Shown in pieces: positions 1-8,868 of a DNA stretch of 64,000 nucleotides. Position numbers and translations under genes: made by a program. How positions within the stretch are numbered: position 1 is the stretch's first letter; each line of letters begins with the position of its first letter. A model generated the notes under the pieces. That model had not been told where the DNA came from. It was given only the letters and a program-made list of their open reading frames with translations, and made no database searches. The DNA comes from Sphingobacteriaceae bacterium (lineage in GTDB: Bacteria > Bacteroidota > Bacteroidia > Sphingobacteriales > Sphingobacteriaceae): NCBI GenBank assembly GCA_903642215.1, contig CAHJWG010000003.1:248001-312000 (forward strand), in the 5' to 3' direction.

Positions 1-196
1 CAATCTGGTTTGTCATCGTTCCGGAAGGGCAAAATATAGCCGCTTCCATGCCGAACATCGCTGCCGCTTTGGCTTCCAGTTCGTTTATCGTTTCATCTTC
101 ACCGTAAACATCGTCGCCTACTTTTGCGCTCCACATCGCATCTAACATGCCCGGCGTTGGTTTGGTTACGGTATCACTTCTTAAATCAACAATCAT
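1..196 (-). CDS. Low-specificity L-threonine aldolase, N-terminal part (cut by window edge)
   Basis: Only the first 65 codons are inside the window; the gene reads leftwards off the edge. The translation starts [17 protein letters not shown] and continues with [18 protein letters not shown] and [10 protein letters not shown], the N-terminal pattern of PLP-dependent threonine aldolases of the beta-eliminating lyase family, which cleave L-threonine or L-allo-threonine to glycine and acetaldehyde. The PLP lysine lies outside the window. The ATG at 194-196 is the first in-frame start and fits the usual family N-terminus. The following 170 bp to the next gene hold no recognised site. Confidence 0.85.
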   Translation of the reverse strand, partial: MIVDLRSDTVTKPTPGMLDAMWSAKVGDDVYGEDETINELEAKAAAMFGMEAAIFCPSGTMTNQI

Positions 197-366
197 TTTA
201 TCCTTATTTTTGCAGCTGTAAATCCGCAGTTTATTTATATTAAATTTTTTCCAAATTTGAGATAAACGTTTTACATCTGCCACAGTCTTAACAAAATTGA
301 TACGTAAAGAAAGCATAATAAAAACAGTAGTTAAAGGTTAATGCTATAATTTAAAACTTACAAACA

Positions 367-1041
367 ATGCGCTCATCTTTTTTAATTTTTTCATTTTTAC
401 TGATTGCCTTTTCGGCTTCGGCACAGCTTGGTTTAAACCAGTGGGACGATGGTTATTTTTATGATGCGAACGGCCAAAAAGTATCCGGACAGATTGTGGT
501 AAGCCCGTCCGGCAGAAGCCCGCAGGACAGCGAAGGTTTTATTTTGTTCCGAAAAGATAAAGGCGAAGAAAAAGAAAAATTAACAGCTTCGATGGTACGT
601 TCTTTCGTAGCCGGAAAAGACAGCTTTACCGTTGCGCACGCGCCGCAATCACGTGCGTGGCCGGGCAGAAGTATCGATTTTGTAAAGGTTTTGGTGAATG
701 AACCCATGAAATTATATGCTACAACCGGCGGCGGCGGCGGTATGTCGCCCGGGATTTCACCAAGTTTTGGTATCGGCGGAGGCAGTTTCGGCAGCGGTGT
801 GGGCGGCGGCTTGGGCATTAATTTAGGCGGAGGCCGTGGCGGAAAAGGCAAAAACGCTTATTTTTACGGTGATAACCCAACGGCTTTAACCGAATTAAAA
901 CGGGATGAATTTATCCCGATCATGACGGAAATAATGGCCAGCGAACCTGAAATAGTAGAAAAGATCAAGAATAAAAAATACAAATACGGCAGTATGGATC
1001 AGTTAGTGCTCGATTTTTATAAGGCAAAAGAAGCACATTAG
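367..1041 (+). CDS. Secreted glycine-rich protein of unknown function
   Basis: 224 aa. Residues 1-19 form a clear Sec signal peptide (MRSSFLIFSFLLIAFSASA, cut before Q), so the protein is exported. The mature part has a beta-rich region with a DGYFYDANGQKVSGQI stretch, a low-complexity Gly/Ser/Phe/Pro segment at about residues 119-160 and a charged alpha-helical tail (residues 165-224) rich in Lys and Glu. I do not recognise a family. It is a single gene between divergent threonine aldolase and a terminator, so context does not suggest a role. A long reverse-strand frame over the Gly-rich part is only its GC-rich shadow. Confidence 0.7.
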   Translation: MRSSFLIFSFLLIAFSASAQLGLNQWDDGYFYDANGQKVSGQIVVSPSGRSPQDSEGFILFRKDKGEEKEKLTASMVRSFVAGKDSFTVAHAPQSRAWPGRSIDFVKVLVNEPMKLYATTGGGGGMSPGISPSFGIGGGSFGSGVGGGLGINLGGGRGGKGKNAYFYGDNPTALTELKRDEFIPIMTEIMASEPEIVEKIKNKKYKYGSMDQLVLDFYKAKEAH

Positions 1042-1078
1042 AAATCATAAAAATTTAAAAGTATACGTTAATAGTACG

Positions 1079-1110
1079 ATCCTGACGCCACAAGCAGTCA
1101 GGATTTTTTA
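1079..1110 (+). terminator. Rho-independent terminator after the Gly-rich protein gene
   Basis: ATCCTGAC and GTCAGGAT form an 8-bp stem around a 10-nt loop, followed by a T run. It lies 38 bp after the stop codon at 1041. Confidence 0.8.
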
Positions 1111-1174
1111 TTTTCACGGAATTAGTAGTTAATATTGTACTTTTAAACCCTCAAATAACGCATACCGTAAACTT

Positions 1175-2035
1175 ATGATCATAATAGCAGATGGCGGATC
1201 AACCAAAACAAATTGGTGCCTGATTAACGAATTCGGAAAAAAAGTTTATTACAACACCGAAGGTTATAATCCTTTTTTTGTTGATAAGGCATATATCATC
1301 AATTCGTTGATAGAAAATTTGCCTACAGATCTTAAAAAAGATGCGATCACCGAATTGTATTATTATGGGGCGGGTTGCGATGTGCAGGATAAAATTTTGA
1401 TTGTAGAAGAAGCTATGAAAGCTGTTTTTAAATCTGCCAGCATTTTTGTCGGCCATGATTTATTAGCTTCTGCACGTGCATTACTTGGTTTAAATACTGG
1501 TTTTGCTGCTATTTTGGGCACAGGCACAAACACCTGTATTTACGATGGCAAGGATGTTACCTTCAAAATAAATTCGTTGGCTTATATTTTAGGTGATGAA
1601 GGCAGCGGCTGCTATATCGGCAAAAAATTATTGTCGGATTATATTCGTGGTTACATGCCGCAGGAAGTCCGCGATAATTTCTGGGAAACTTTTGCTTTAA
1701 CACCTGATGCTATTATCGATCAGATTTATACGCAACCTTTGCCCAACCGTTTTTGCGCCAGCTTTAGCAAGTTTGTTTACGATAACACGGCTAATATTGA
1801 ATATTCGCGCAACCTGGTAAAAACATCTTTTGATGATTTCTTTAAGAATTTAGTGAGCCATTATCCGGATTATAAAAATTACTCTTTCAATTGTATTGGT
1901 TCTGTCGGATACAATTTCCGCAACGTTTTGGAAGAAACCGCGATAGAATATGGGATGAGCATTGGCCGCATCATCCGTTCGCCGATAGATGATCTGGTAA
2001 AATACCATTTAGAGTTAGCACCGCTGGCAAAGTAA
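1175..2035 (+). CDS. BadF/BadG-type N-acetylglucosamine (amino-sugar) kinase-like ATPase
   Basis: 286 aa ASKHA-fold kinase of the BadF/BadG/BcrA/BcrD group, which includes N-acetylglucosamine kinases. The phosphate-1 loop ADGGSTKTNW (residues 5-14) is intact, with the expected Asp, Thr and Lys. The phosphate-2/adenosine region GTGTNT (115-120) and the GDEGSG motif (140-145) are also present. Expected role: ATP-dependent phosphorylation of an amino sugar in the cytoplasm; the exact sugar cannot be read from sequence. It is a near-length paralogue of the gene at 4012-4860, and the two flank the Nudix regulator and pfkA. A terminator follows directly. Confidence 0.8.
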   Translation: MIIIADGGSTKTNWCLINEFGKKVYYNTEGYNPFFVDKAYIINSLIENLPTDLKKDAITELYYYGAGCDVQDKILIVEEAMKAVFKSASIFVGHDLLASARALLGLNTGFAAILGTGTNTCIYDGKDVTFKINSLAYILGDEGSGCYIGKKLLSDYIRGYMPQEVRDNFWETFALTPDAIIDQIYTQPLPNRFCASFSKFVYDNTANIEYSRNLVKTSFDDFFKNLVSHYPDYKNYSFNCIGSVGYNFRNVLEETAIEYGMSIGRIIRSPIDDLVKYHLELAPLAK

Positions 2036-2056
2036 ATGCTTCTTTTAACACCAAAA

Positions 2057-2090
2057 AAACCTGCTTTTATTAATAGAAGCAGGTTTTTGT
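2057..2090 (+). terminator. Terminator after the BadF-type kinase gene
   Basis: AAAACCTGCTT and AAGCAGGTTTT pair into an 11-bp stem with a short AT loop and a T-rich tail. The A tract on the left means it could also act on leftward transcripts. Confidence 0.8.
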
Positions 2091-2093
2091 TTT

Positions 2094-2190
2094 AAGAGCC
2101 TATCCCCGATCCTCTCCAGAGAAAAGGGAGTAGCTGCACAAAGTTTTTTGAGTCTCTCTTTTTTGGAGAGGGAATTAGGTTGAAGCTCTT
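2094..2190. repeat. Palindromic intergenic repeat, degenerate copy 1
   Basis: About 97 bp beginning AAGAGCC and ending GAAGCTCTT, with internal CCTCTCC and GGAGAGGG blocks that pair. The same plan occurs at 23697-23790 (AAGCCTCACCC ... GGGGTGAGGCTT with CCCTCTCC/GAGAGGG). Two copies in 64 kb with matching internal order suggest a small non-autonomous palindromic element. This copy is the more diverged. Confidence 0.55.
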
Positions 2191-2217
2191 AAAAAGTATT
2201 GGTAAAAGAAGTATTGA

Positions 2218-2913
2218 TCAGCCGTTAACGGTCAGTTCATTCTGAAAGATCTTGTTGTATTTTCGGCGGTCAAAACGGTATAAAGTTGCTGCACGGTACG
2301 ATACACCTTTCTGTTTCTCGTCCAGTTCCTTTAAAAAACCATAGCTCAGCATTTTTTTTCGGAAATTACGTTTATCAAGTTTCTTATTCAAAATGGCTTC
2401 GTAAAGCGTTTGTAACTGGGTTAACGTAAACTTTTCGGGCAGCAGTTCAAAAGCAATTGGCTGGTAATGTAACCTCCGGCGCAATTTCCGGAAACTGGTT
2501 TCAAAAACTTTACCATGATCAAAAGGTAATTTCTCTAGCTCGTTAACCGGATACCAAAACGCGCTTTTTGCATAACTGCTAACTGGTTTTAGCTCTTGCT
2601 GGCCATCAATCCTTATCAAAGCATAATAAGCAACCGTAATTACCCTACCCTGCGGATGCCGGTCTACATCACCAAAAGTATGAAACTGCTCCATATGCAG
2701 ATCGCGCAAACCGGTTAACTCGTACAAAATACGTTCGGCGGCATCATCTATACTTTCATCGTTTTTTACAAAATAACCAGGCAGCGCGTGCCAGCTTTTA
2801 TAAGGCTCTTCGTTTCTTTCGATCAGTAAAATTTTGAGTTCATTAGTCTGAAAGCCAAAGATTACGCAATCAATAGAAAAAACCGAATCGAATTTTGGTA
2901 ATATTGTTTCCAA
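2218..2913 (-). CDS. Nudix-domain transcriptional regulator (NrtR/AraR-like)
   Basis: 231 aa: a Nudix domain (about residues 10-150) followed by a C-terminal winged helix (about 155-225), the architecture of NrtR-like regulators that bind a sugar or nucleotide ligand and release DNA. The Nudix box is degenerate. In GYFVKNDESIDD...RILYELTGL the normal G is Y, the RE pair is R-I and the EE pair is E-L, so hydrolysis is unlikely and a sensor role is favoured. In Bacteroidota such proteins control sugar-use operons. It is divergent from pfkA with a 111-bp shared intergenic region that contains an inverted repeat, so control of the glycolytic block is the best guess. The ligand is unknown. Confidence 0.75.
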   Translation of the reverse strand: METILPKFDSVFSIDCVIFGFQTNELKILLIERNEEPYKSWHALPGYFVKNDESIDDAAERILYELTGLRDLHMEQFHTFGDVDRHPQGRVITVAYYALIRIDGQQELKPVSSYAKSAFWYPVNELEKLPFDHGKVFETSFRKLRRRLHYQPIAFELLPEKFTLTQLQTLYEAILNKKLDKRNFRKKMLSYGFLKELDEKQKGVSYRAATLYRFDRRKYNKIFQNELTVNG

Positions 2914-2974
2914 TTTAAAAGGGTTTGCGATGTAGCTTGGCGTTTGCTCAAATTTAACAAATAAATATTACTTA

Positions 2975-2989
2975 GTGTAAACAATACAC
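2975..2989. promoter_or_regulatory. Candidate operator between Nudix regulator and pfkA
   Basis: GTGTA-AACAA-TACAC is a perfect 5-bp inverted repeat with a 5-bp centre in the divergent intergenic region. It lies directly upstream of the TATCTTCG -7-like element (2992-2999), where a repressor would block RNA polymerase. Assignment to the neighbouring Nudix regulator is inference. Confidence 0.4.
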
Positions 2990-2991
2990 CT

Positions 2992-2999
2992 TATCTTCG
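2992..2999 (+). promoter_or_regulatory. Candidate -7 element of the pfkA promoter
   Basis: TATCTTCG resembles the Bacteroidota -7 consensus TAnnTTTG and lies 26 bp before the pfkA start. I see no TTTG at the expected -33 spacing, so support is limited. Confidence 0.35.
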
Positions 3000-3024
3000 C
3001 GAAATTAAGGAACTGGTTATAAAG

Positions 3025-4005
3025 ATGTCTAAAGTAAACAAGATTGCCGTTTTAACTTCAGGGGGGGATGCGCCGGGTATGAATCCGTGCATCAGGGCTG
3101 TTGTACGCACGGGTATTTACCACGGGCTGGAAGTTGTAGGTGTTAAACAGGGCTACCAGGGTTTGATCAACAATAATATGTATGATATGAACGAACGGTC
3201 TGTAAGTAACATCCTGCATTTAGGTGGTACGATATTAAAAACAGCCCGCTGCCTGGAATTTAAAGAAGAAAGCGGCTTAGAAAGAGGATATCAAAACCTG
3301 AAAAGCAGAGGGGTTGACGGCCTGATTGTAATTGGCGGCGACGGAACTTTTACCGGTGCCGAACGGTTTTCTAATATTTATGATATACCGGTAATCGGGA
3401 TTCCGGGAACAATTGATAACGATTTATACGGATCTGATTTTACACTTGGCTTTGATACGGCAACCAATACAGTTGTAGAGGCGTTAGATAAACTGCGTGA
3501 TACTGCGGACGCACACGACCGGTTATTTTTTATAGAAGTAATGGGCCGTGATTCCGGCTGTATTGCTTTACGTGCCGGGATTGCCGGCGGTGCAGAAGCA
3601 ATTTTACTCCCAGAAAAAGAAACAGCTATTGATGAACTGATCGAAAACCTGAAATCGGGCAGCAATAAAAAAACTTCCAGTATTGTAATTGTTGCCGAAG
3701 GTGATAAAAACGGCGGTGCTTACGGTATTGCTAAAAAAGTGAAAGAACATGTGCCTTCCTATGATGTTAAAGTAACTATCCTGGGCCATTTGCAGCGCGG
3801 TGGCAGCCCAAGCAGCTTTGACCGCGTGCTGGGAAGCCGCTTAGGTTATGCCGCGGTTAATGCTTTAATTAACGGCGAAACCCGCAAAATGGTTGGTTTA
3901 AAAGGAAACACCATTCAACTGGCAGAACTTGAAGAAGCTATTTCGCATCATGAGTTTAAGCTGGAGCCTGATTTGCTGGACATGGTTGATATATTAGCTA
4001 TTTAA
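3025..4005 (+). CDS. pfkA: ATP-dependent 6-phosphofructokinase
   Basis: 326 aa, the usual length of bacterial PfkA. It phosphorylates fructose 6-phosphate to fructose 1,6-bisphosphate in glycolysis. ATP-binding GGDAPGMN (residues 13-20) and GGDGT (104-108) are present, as is the catalytic PGTIDND loop (127-133), where the Asp of TID acts as base. The Gly after GGDG (residue 107) favours ATP over pyrophosphate as donor. The allosteric-type region EGDKNGGAYGIAKKV is also seen. The stop is 6 bp from the next start (4012), so it is cotranscribed with the BadF paralogue and gapA. Confidence 0.95.
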   Translation: MSKVNKIAVLTSGGDAPGMNPCIRAVVRTGIYHGLEVVGVKQGYQGLINNNMYDMNERSVSNILHLGGTILKTARCLEFKEESGLERGYQNLKSRGVDGLIVIGGDGTFTGAERFSNIYDIPVIGIPGTIDNDLYGSDFTLGFDTATNTVVEALDKLRDTADAHDRLFFIEVMGRDSGCIALRAGIAGGAEAILLPEKETAIDELIENLKSGSNKKTSSIVIVAEGDKNGGAYGIAKKVKEHVPSYDVKVTILGHLQRGGSPSSFDRVLGSRLGYAAVNALINGETRKMVGLKGNTIQLAELEEAISHHEFKLEPDLLDMVDILAI

Positions 4006-4011
4006 CCGAAA

Positions 4012-5860
<1,849 letters not shown>

Positions 5861-5901
5861 TCAACATAAATTTTTAGGTGCTAAAAGAAGCATCATATTT
5901 T

Positions 5902-5929
5902 AAAAAGCCGGCTTATAGCCGGCTTTTTT
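5902..5929 (+). terminator. Terminator of the pfkA-gapA operon
   Basis: AAAGCCGGC-ttat-GCCGGCTTT hairpin with flanking A and T runs. A copy of the dispersed 13-base word (CTAAAAGAAGCAT, 5881-5893) sits between the gapA stop and the hairpin. Confidence 0.9.
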
Positions 5930-6194
5930 GGTTTTATCGTTTTTTAATGGTAGATCAATCCTCAAAAAAAACAGACAATTTTCAATTTAAGGCATGCGTA
6001 AAACTACGTAATCTATAAAGTGCCATTACGGATATTTACCCTGATCAAATCTAAAGTTCATCTTCTTGTTTACTGATTTATAATTGTTTACGAGTTTTAG
6101 CTTTACAATCCTTTGCTTAATAATTAATTCGGAAAAAGAAATTATTGAAGCTTTTACATTATGTTTATGCTAAACATTAAACAAAATAAAAATC
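5930..6194. other. Intergenic stretch, no gene seen
   Basis: With the terminator just before it, the gap between genes is 334 bp (5861-6194). It is AT-rich and I see no RNA gene or clear operator. It presumably carries the promoter of the four-gene signalling operon that begins at 6195. Confidence 0.5.
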
Positions 6195-6629
6195 ATGGAA
6201 ACAGAAAAAAAACCAAACTTAGAAAATCAAGAAGTAGAAAAAGAAATCATTTTTGAGCGTGGCAAAATTGAAAAAATTGGCGGGCCGATAGAATTGGAAA
6301 AGGTAAGAAAATGGACTCAAAACTATCGGAGGATGAATGACAAAGACACAACTTCTCATTTATTCGGAAGAAAAGTTATTGAAAAATTACTTGCGCAAAA
6401 GGATTGCCAAGGCATCAGGATACATTATTGTGTTGACGATATGGGCAAGAAACAATTGGTATTATCAGGCGTAGATCATTTTGGAAACAACCAATTGCCG
6501 CACGGAAAACAAGCACTGAAAACAGATGATAAACATCAGGCTTTAACAGCAACAGTAAGTAATGATGATTATGAATTAGTTGATCAATCCTGGCCTTGCC
6601 CCGGAACGCAAGGATGTTCTTCTATTTAG
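6195..6629 (+). CDS. Small protein with Cys-containing C-terminal tail, unknown function
   Basis: 144 aa, no signal peptide. The first 30 residues are highly charged (many Glu and Lys). The middle has RKWTQNYRRMND and a region around HYCVDDMGKKQLVLSGVDHFG. The protein ends SWPCPGTQGCSSI, with two Cys four residues apart. I do not recognise a named family. It lies 40 bp before a 7-TM protein gene that overlaps a NarL-type two-component system, so it may be the input, target or partner of that signalling unit. The Cys tail could bind metal or carry a redox or lipid modification; this is speculation. Confidence 0.65.
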   Translation: METEKKPNLENQEVEKEIIFERGKIEKIGGPIELEKVRKWTQNYRRMNDKDTTSHLFGRKVIEKLLAQKDCQGIRIHYCVDDMGKKQLVLSGVDHFGNNQLPHGKQALKTDDKHQALTATVSNDDYELVDQSWPCPGTQGCSSI

Positions 6630-6669
6630 TATTTAAAGCCTGATTAACAGGCAAATAACCAATTTTAAA

Positions 6670-7320
6670 ATGCTATTAATAAGTTATTTAAGTTTTGCAT
6701 CAGGATTACTACCACCGATTGCGGCAATCGTAAATTTTAAAAATCTAATACAGATTTTAAAGTTGATTGCCGCATTCCTTGCCATTACTTTTATAATTGA
6801 CTTTTTAGAATGGATTTATTTTCTCAAGTATATCTCTTTAAAACATAATTATCCATTCATAAAAAATAATTACCCGTTATTATATTTATCCATCCTATTT
6901 AGTTTTATATTTTATACTTGGATATATTTTAAGTCATTCTATAGCCTATTTCTAAAAAGATTTACACTTACAGTAGGAATCTTAGGCTTATTGATGTGTT
7001 TATTTTTCATCTTCAAATACAGCATTTGGAATTATCCAACTTGGGGAAATACCGTATTAAGTTTTTTTATGATTACGATTTGCCTGTTGTACTTTAGCCA
7101 ACTATTTACCCGGCAAGAATTTCTTCATATCGAAGAACAGCCTATGTTTTGGTTCAATTCGGGTGTTCTTATCTATTCATCGTTTAACATATTTCTTTTC
7201 ATGCTTTTTACTATGCTTAAATCTTCCAATGATTTATATGCAATTCATTTAGTTACCAACATCATTTCTAACCTGTTTTTTACCATCGGATTATCTTGCC
7301 AACCTCGGAAAATAGCCTAA
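6670..7320 (+). CDS. Seven-helix integral membrane protein, unknown function
   Basis: 216 aa, almost entirely hydrophobic. I count about seven membrane helices: near residues 4-22, 29-50, 72-92, 98-118, 127-146, 159-182 and 190-210. It carries no recognised catalytic motif. Its 3' end overlaps the sensor kinase start by 25 bp, so translation is coupled. The kinase has a single helix and almost no periplasmic part, so this protein is a reasonable candidate for its membrane sensor partner. That is inference from context. Confidence 0.65.
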   Translation: MLLISYLSFASGLLPPIAAIVNFKNLIQILKLIAAFLAITFIIDFLEWIYFLKYISLKHNYPFIKNNYPLLYLSILFSFIFYTWIYFKSFYSLFLKRFTLTVGILGLLMCLFFIFKYSIWNYPTWGNTVLSFFMITICLLYFSQLFTRQEFLHIEEQPMFWFNSGVLIYSSFNIFLFMLFTMLKSSNDLYAIHLVTNIISNLFFTIGLSCQPRKIA

Positions 7321-8087
7321 CAACCATTCTTATTGTTGGCACACTCGTAGTTGTTTTATTGATTGTTTTTTTGTTCCTCTTCGTGATTATATACCAGCGA
7401 AGGATGATCAGGAACCAGGAAGAAAAAAAGAATCTACAGATCGAAAAACAAAACGATTTGCTGCGCGCCATTTTAGAAACGCAGGAAAGCGAACGGAAAA
7501 GGTTGGCCGAAGACTTGCACGACAGCGTTGGCCAGGTTTTATCGGCTGTAAAATTAAACTTGCACCGGTTAAATAAAACATGCGCTGCTGATGAAAAGGC
7601 AGTTCCGCTGTTAAGCAATACTCGAAATTTGATTGATGAATGTATCCAGGAAATCCGTAGCATCATTCAAAATGTGCGCCCGCCGTTGCTAACCGATTTT
7701 GGTTTGGCCGAAGCATTAAATGATTTGTGCATCAAAATACAACGAACAACAGGTATTACGGTGTCTTTTGATTACGAACATAATTTACAGCGGTTTAACC
7801 CGGAAATTGAAGTTACCCTTTACCGCATCATCCAGGAACTTTTTGGCAACACTTTAAAACATGCCCAGGCAACTGCCGTACAGGTGATTTTACGGATCGA
7901 AGAAAACGGCTTGCACCTAACATTTAAAGATAATGGTTTAGGTTTTGATCTTTTGGAAACAAAAAATGGCTCCGGGTTAAAAAATATGCAAAGTCGGACA
8001 GATTTTATCCTCGGCCAAATAAAAATCACTTCACAACCCAAACAAGGCATGACTGCCGAAATAAAAGTTCCTGTCTCTTTTATTTGA
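7296..8087 (+). CDS. Sensor histidine kinase, NarX/DesK type (HisKA_3)
   Basis: 263 aa, starting at a TTG (7296-7298) inside the upstream gene. One membrane helix (about residues 9-31) is followed by a short coiled coil and the dimerisation domain with the phospho-acceptor motif ERKRLAEDLHDSVGQ. The ATPase domain has an N box (ELFGNTLKHA), DNGLGFD and GSGLKNMQSR. There is no extracellular domain, so the signal is sensed in or at the membrane or through a partner. The cognate regulator follows at once. Confidence 0.88.
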   Translation: MPTSENSLTTILIVGTLVVVLLIVFLFLFVIIYQRRMIRNQEEKKNLQIEKQNDLLRAILETQESERKRLAEDLHDSVGQVLSAVKLNLHRLNKTCAADEKAVPLLSNTRNLIDECIQEIRSIIQNVRPPLLTDFGLAEALNDLCIKIQRTTGITVSFDYEHNLQRFNPEIEVTLYRIIQELFGNTLKHAQATAVQVILRIEENGLHLTFKDNGLGFDLLETKNGSGLKNMQSRTDFILGQIKITSQPKQGMTAEIKVPVSFI

Positions 8088-8131
8088 AAATCAACCTTTT
8101 ATACATATTTTTAAGGCTTAAAAGAAGCATT

Positions 8132-8785
8132 ATGCCTGCCATAAATTTAGCAATTGCTGATGACCATAAGATTTTTAGAGAAGGTTTAAAAGCTACGCTG
8201 GAAGAATATACCGATTTAAATTTGATGATCGAAGCTGCTAATGGCATCGAACTGGTAAAACAGCTGGCCTTTAAAAGTCCGGATGTGGTTTTGATGGACA
8301 TTAAGATGCCGGAAATGGATGGCATGCAGGCTACTGCTTTTATCCATGAAAATTTTGGTAACGTAAAAGTTTTAGCGCTTTCTATGTTTAACGAAGACAA
8401 ATATATTCTCGATATGATGAAAGCCGGCGCAAGCGGTTATCTGCTTAAAAATGCCGAACCGCAGGAAATTATGGACGCTATTTTAACGGTTTATAAAAAA
8501 GGTTATTATTTTAACGAACACCTTTCCATCTCGCTGGTAAAGCAGTTTATGGAAAAAAGTACGCTTCGCGGAAAAGGGAAAGAAGATACTGAACTGAACG
8601 AACGCGAAACCGAAGTTTTAAAATTGATTTGTCAGGAAAAACAAAACACCGAAATTGCCGATAAACTTTTTTTAAGCGTGCGCACGGTAGAAGGTTACCG
8701 GACGAAACTGTTTGAAAAAACAGGTTCTAAAAACATTGTTGGATTGGTAATTTACGCGATTAAAAAGGGAATCATTGATGTATAG
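8132..8785 (+). CDS. NarL/LuxR-type response regulator
   Basis: 218 aa from the ATG at 8132. An earlier in-frame ATG at 8084 overlaps the kinase stop, but it would add 16 residues before the normal receiver start NLAIADDHKIFREGL, so 8132 is preferred. The receiver domain carries the phospho-Asp in VVLMDIKMPEMDG. The C-terminal LuxR helix-turn-helix is LNERETEVLKLICQEK followed by SVRTVEGYRTKLFEKTG. It is the output of the 7296 kinase. A copy of the 13-base word (8118-8130) lies directly before the chosen start. Confidence 0.88.
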   Translation: MPAINLAIADDHKIFREGLKATLEEYTDLNLMIEAANGIELVKQLAFKSPDVVLMDIKMPEMDGMQATAFIHENFGNVKVLALSMFNEDKYILDMMKAGASGYLLKNAEPQEIMDAILTVYKKGYYFNEHLSISLVKQFMEKSTLRGKGKEDTELNERETEVLKLICQEKQNTEIADKLFLSVRTVEGYRTKLFEKTGSKNIVGLVIYAIKKGIIDV

Positions 8786-8803
8786 CCGACGAATTTTTAG
8801 GTG

Positions 8804-8868
8804 ATAAAAGAAGTATTAAAACAAAAAGCCAGCTATTTTTAGCCGGCTTTTTTTAATGCTTCTTTTAT
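8804..8868. terminator. Bidirectional terminator wrapped in an inverted pair of the 13-base word
   Basis: Outer arms ATAAAAGAAGTAT (8804-8816) and ATGCTTCTTTTAT (8856-8868) are complementary apart from one G-T pair. They enclose an inner hairpin AAAGCC-AGCTATTTTTAGC-CGGCTTT (8824-8850) with a T run. The structure sits between the convergent response regulator and glgB, whose stop codon overlaps the right arm. Confidence 0.8.
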
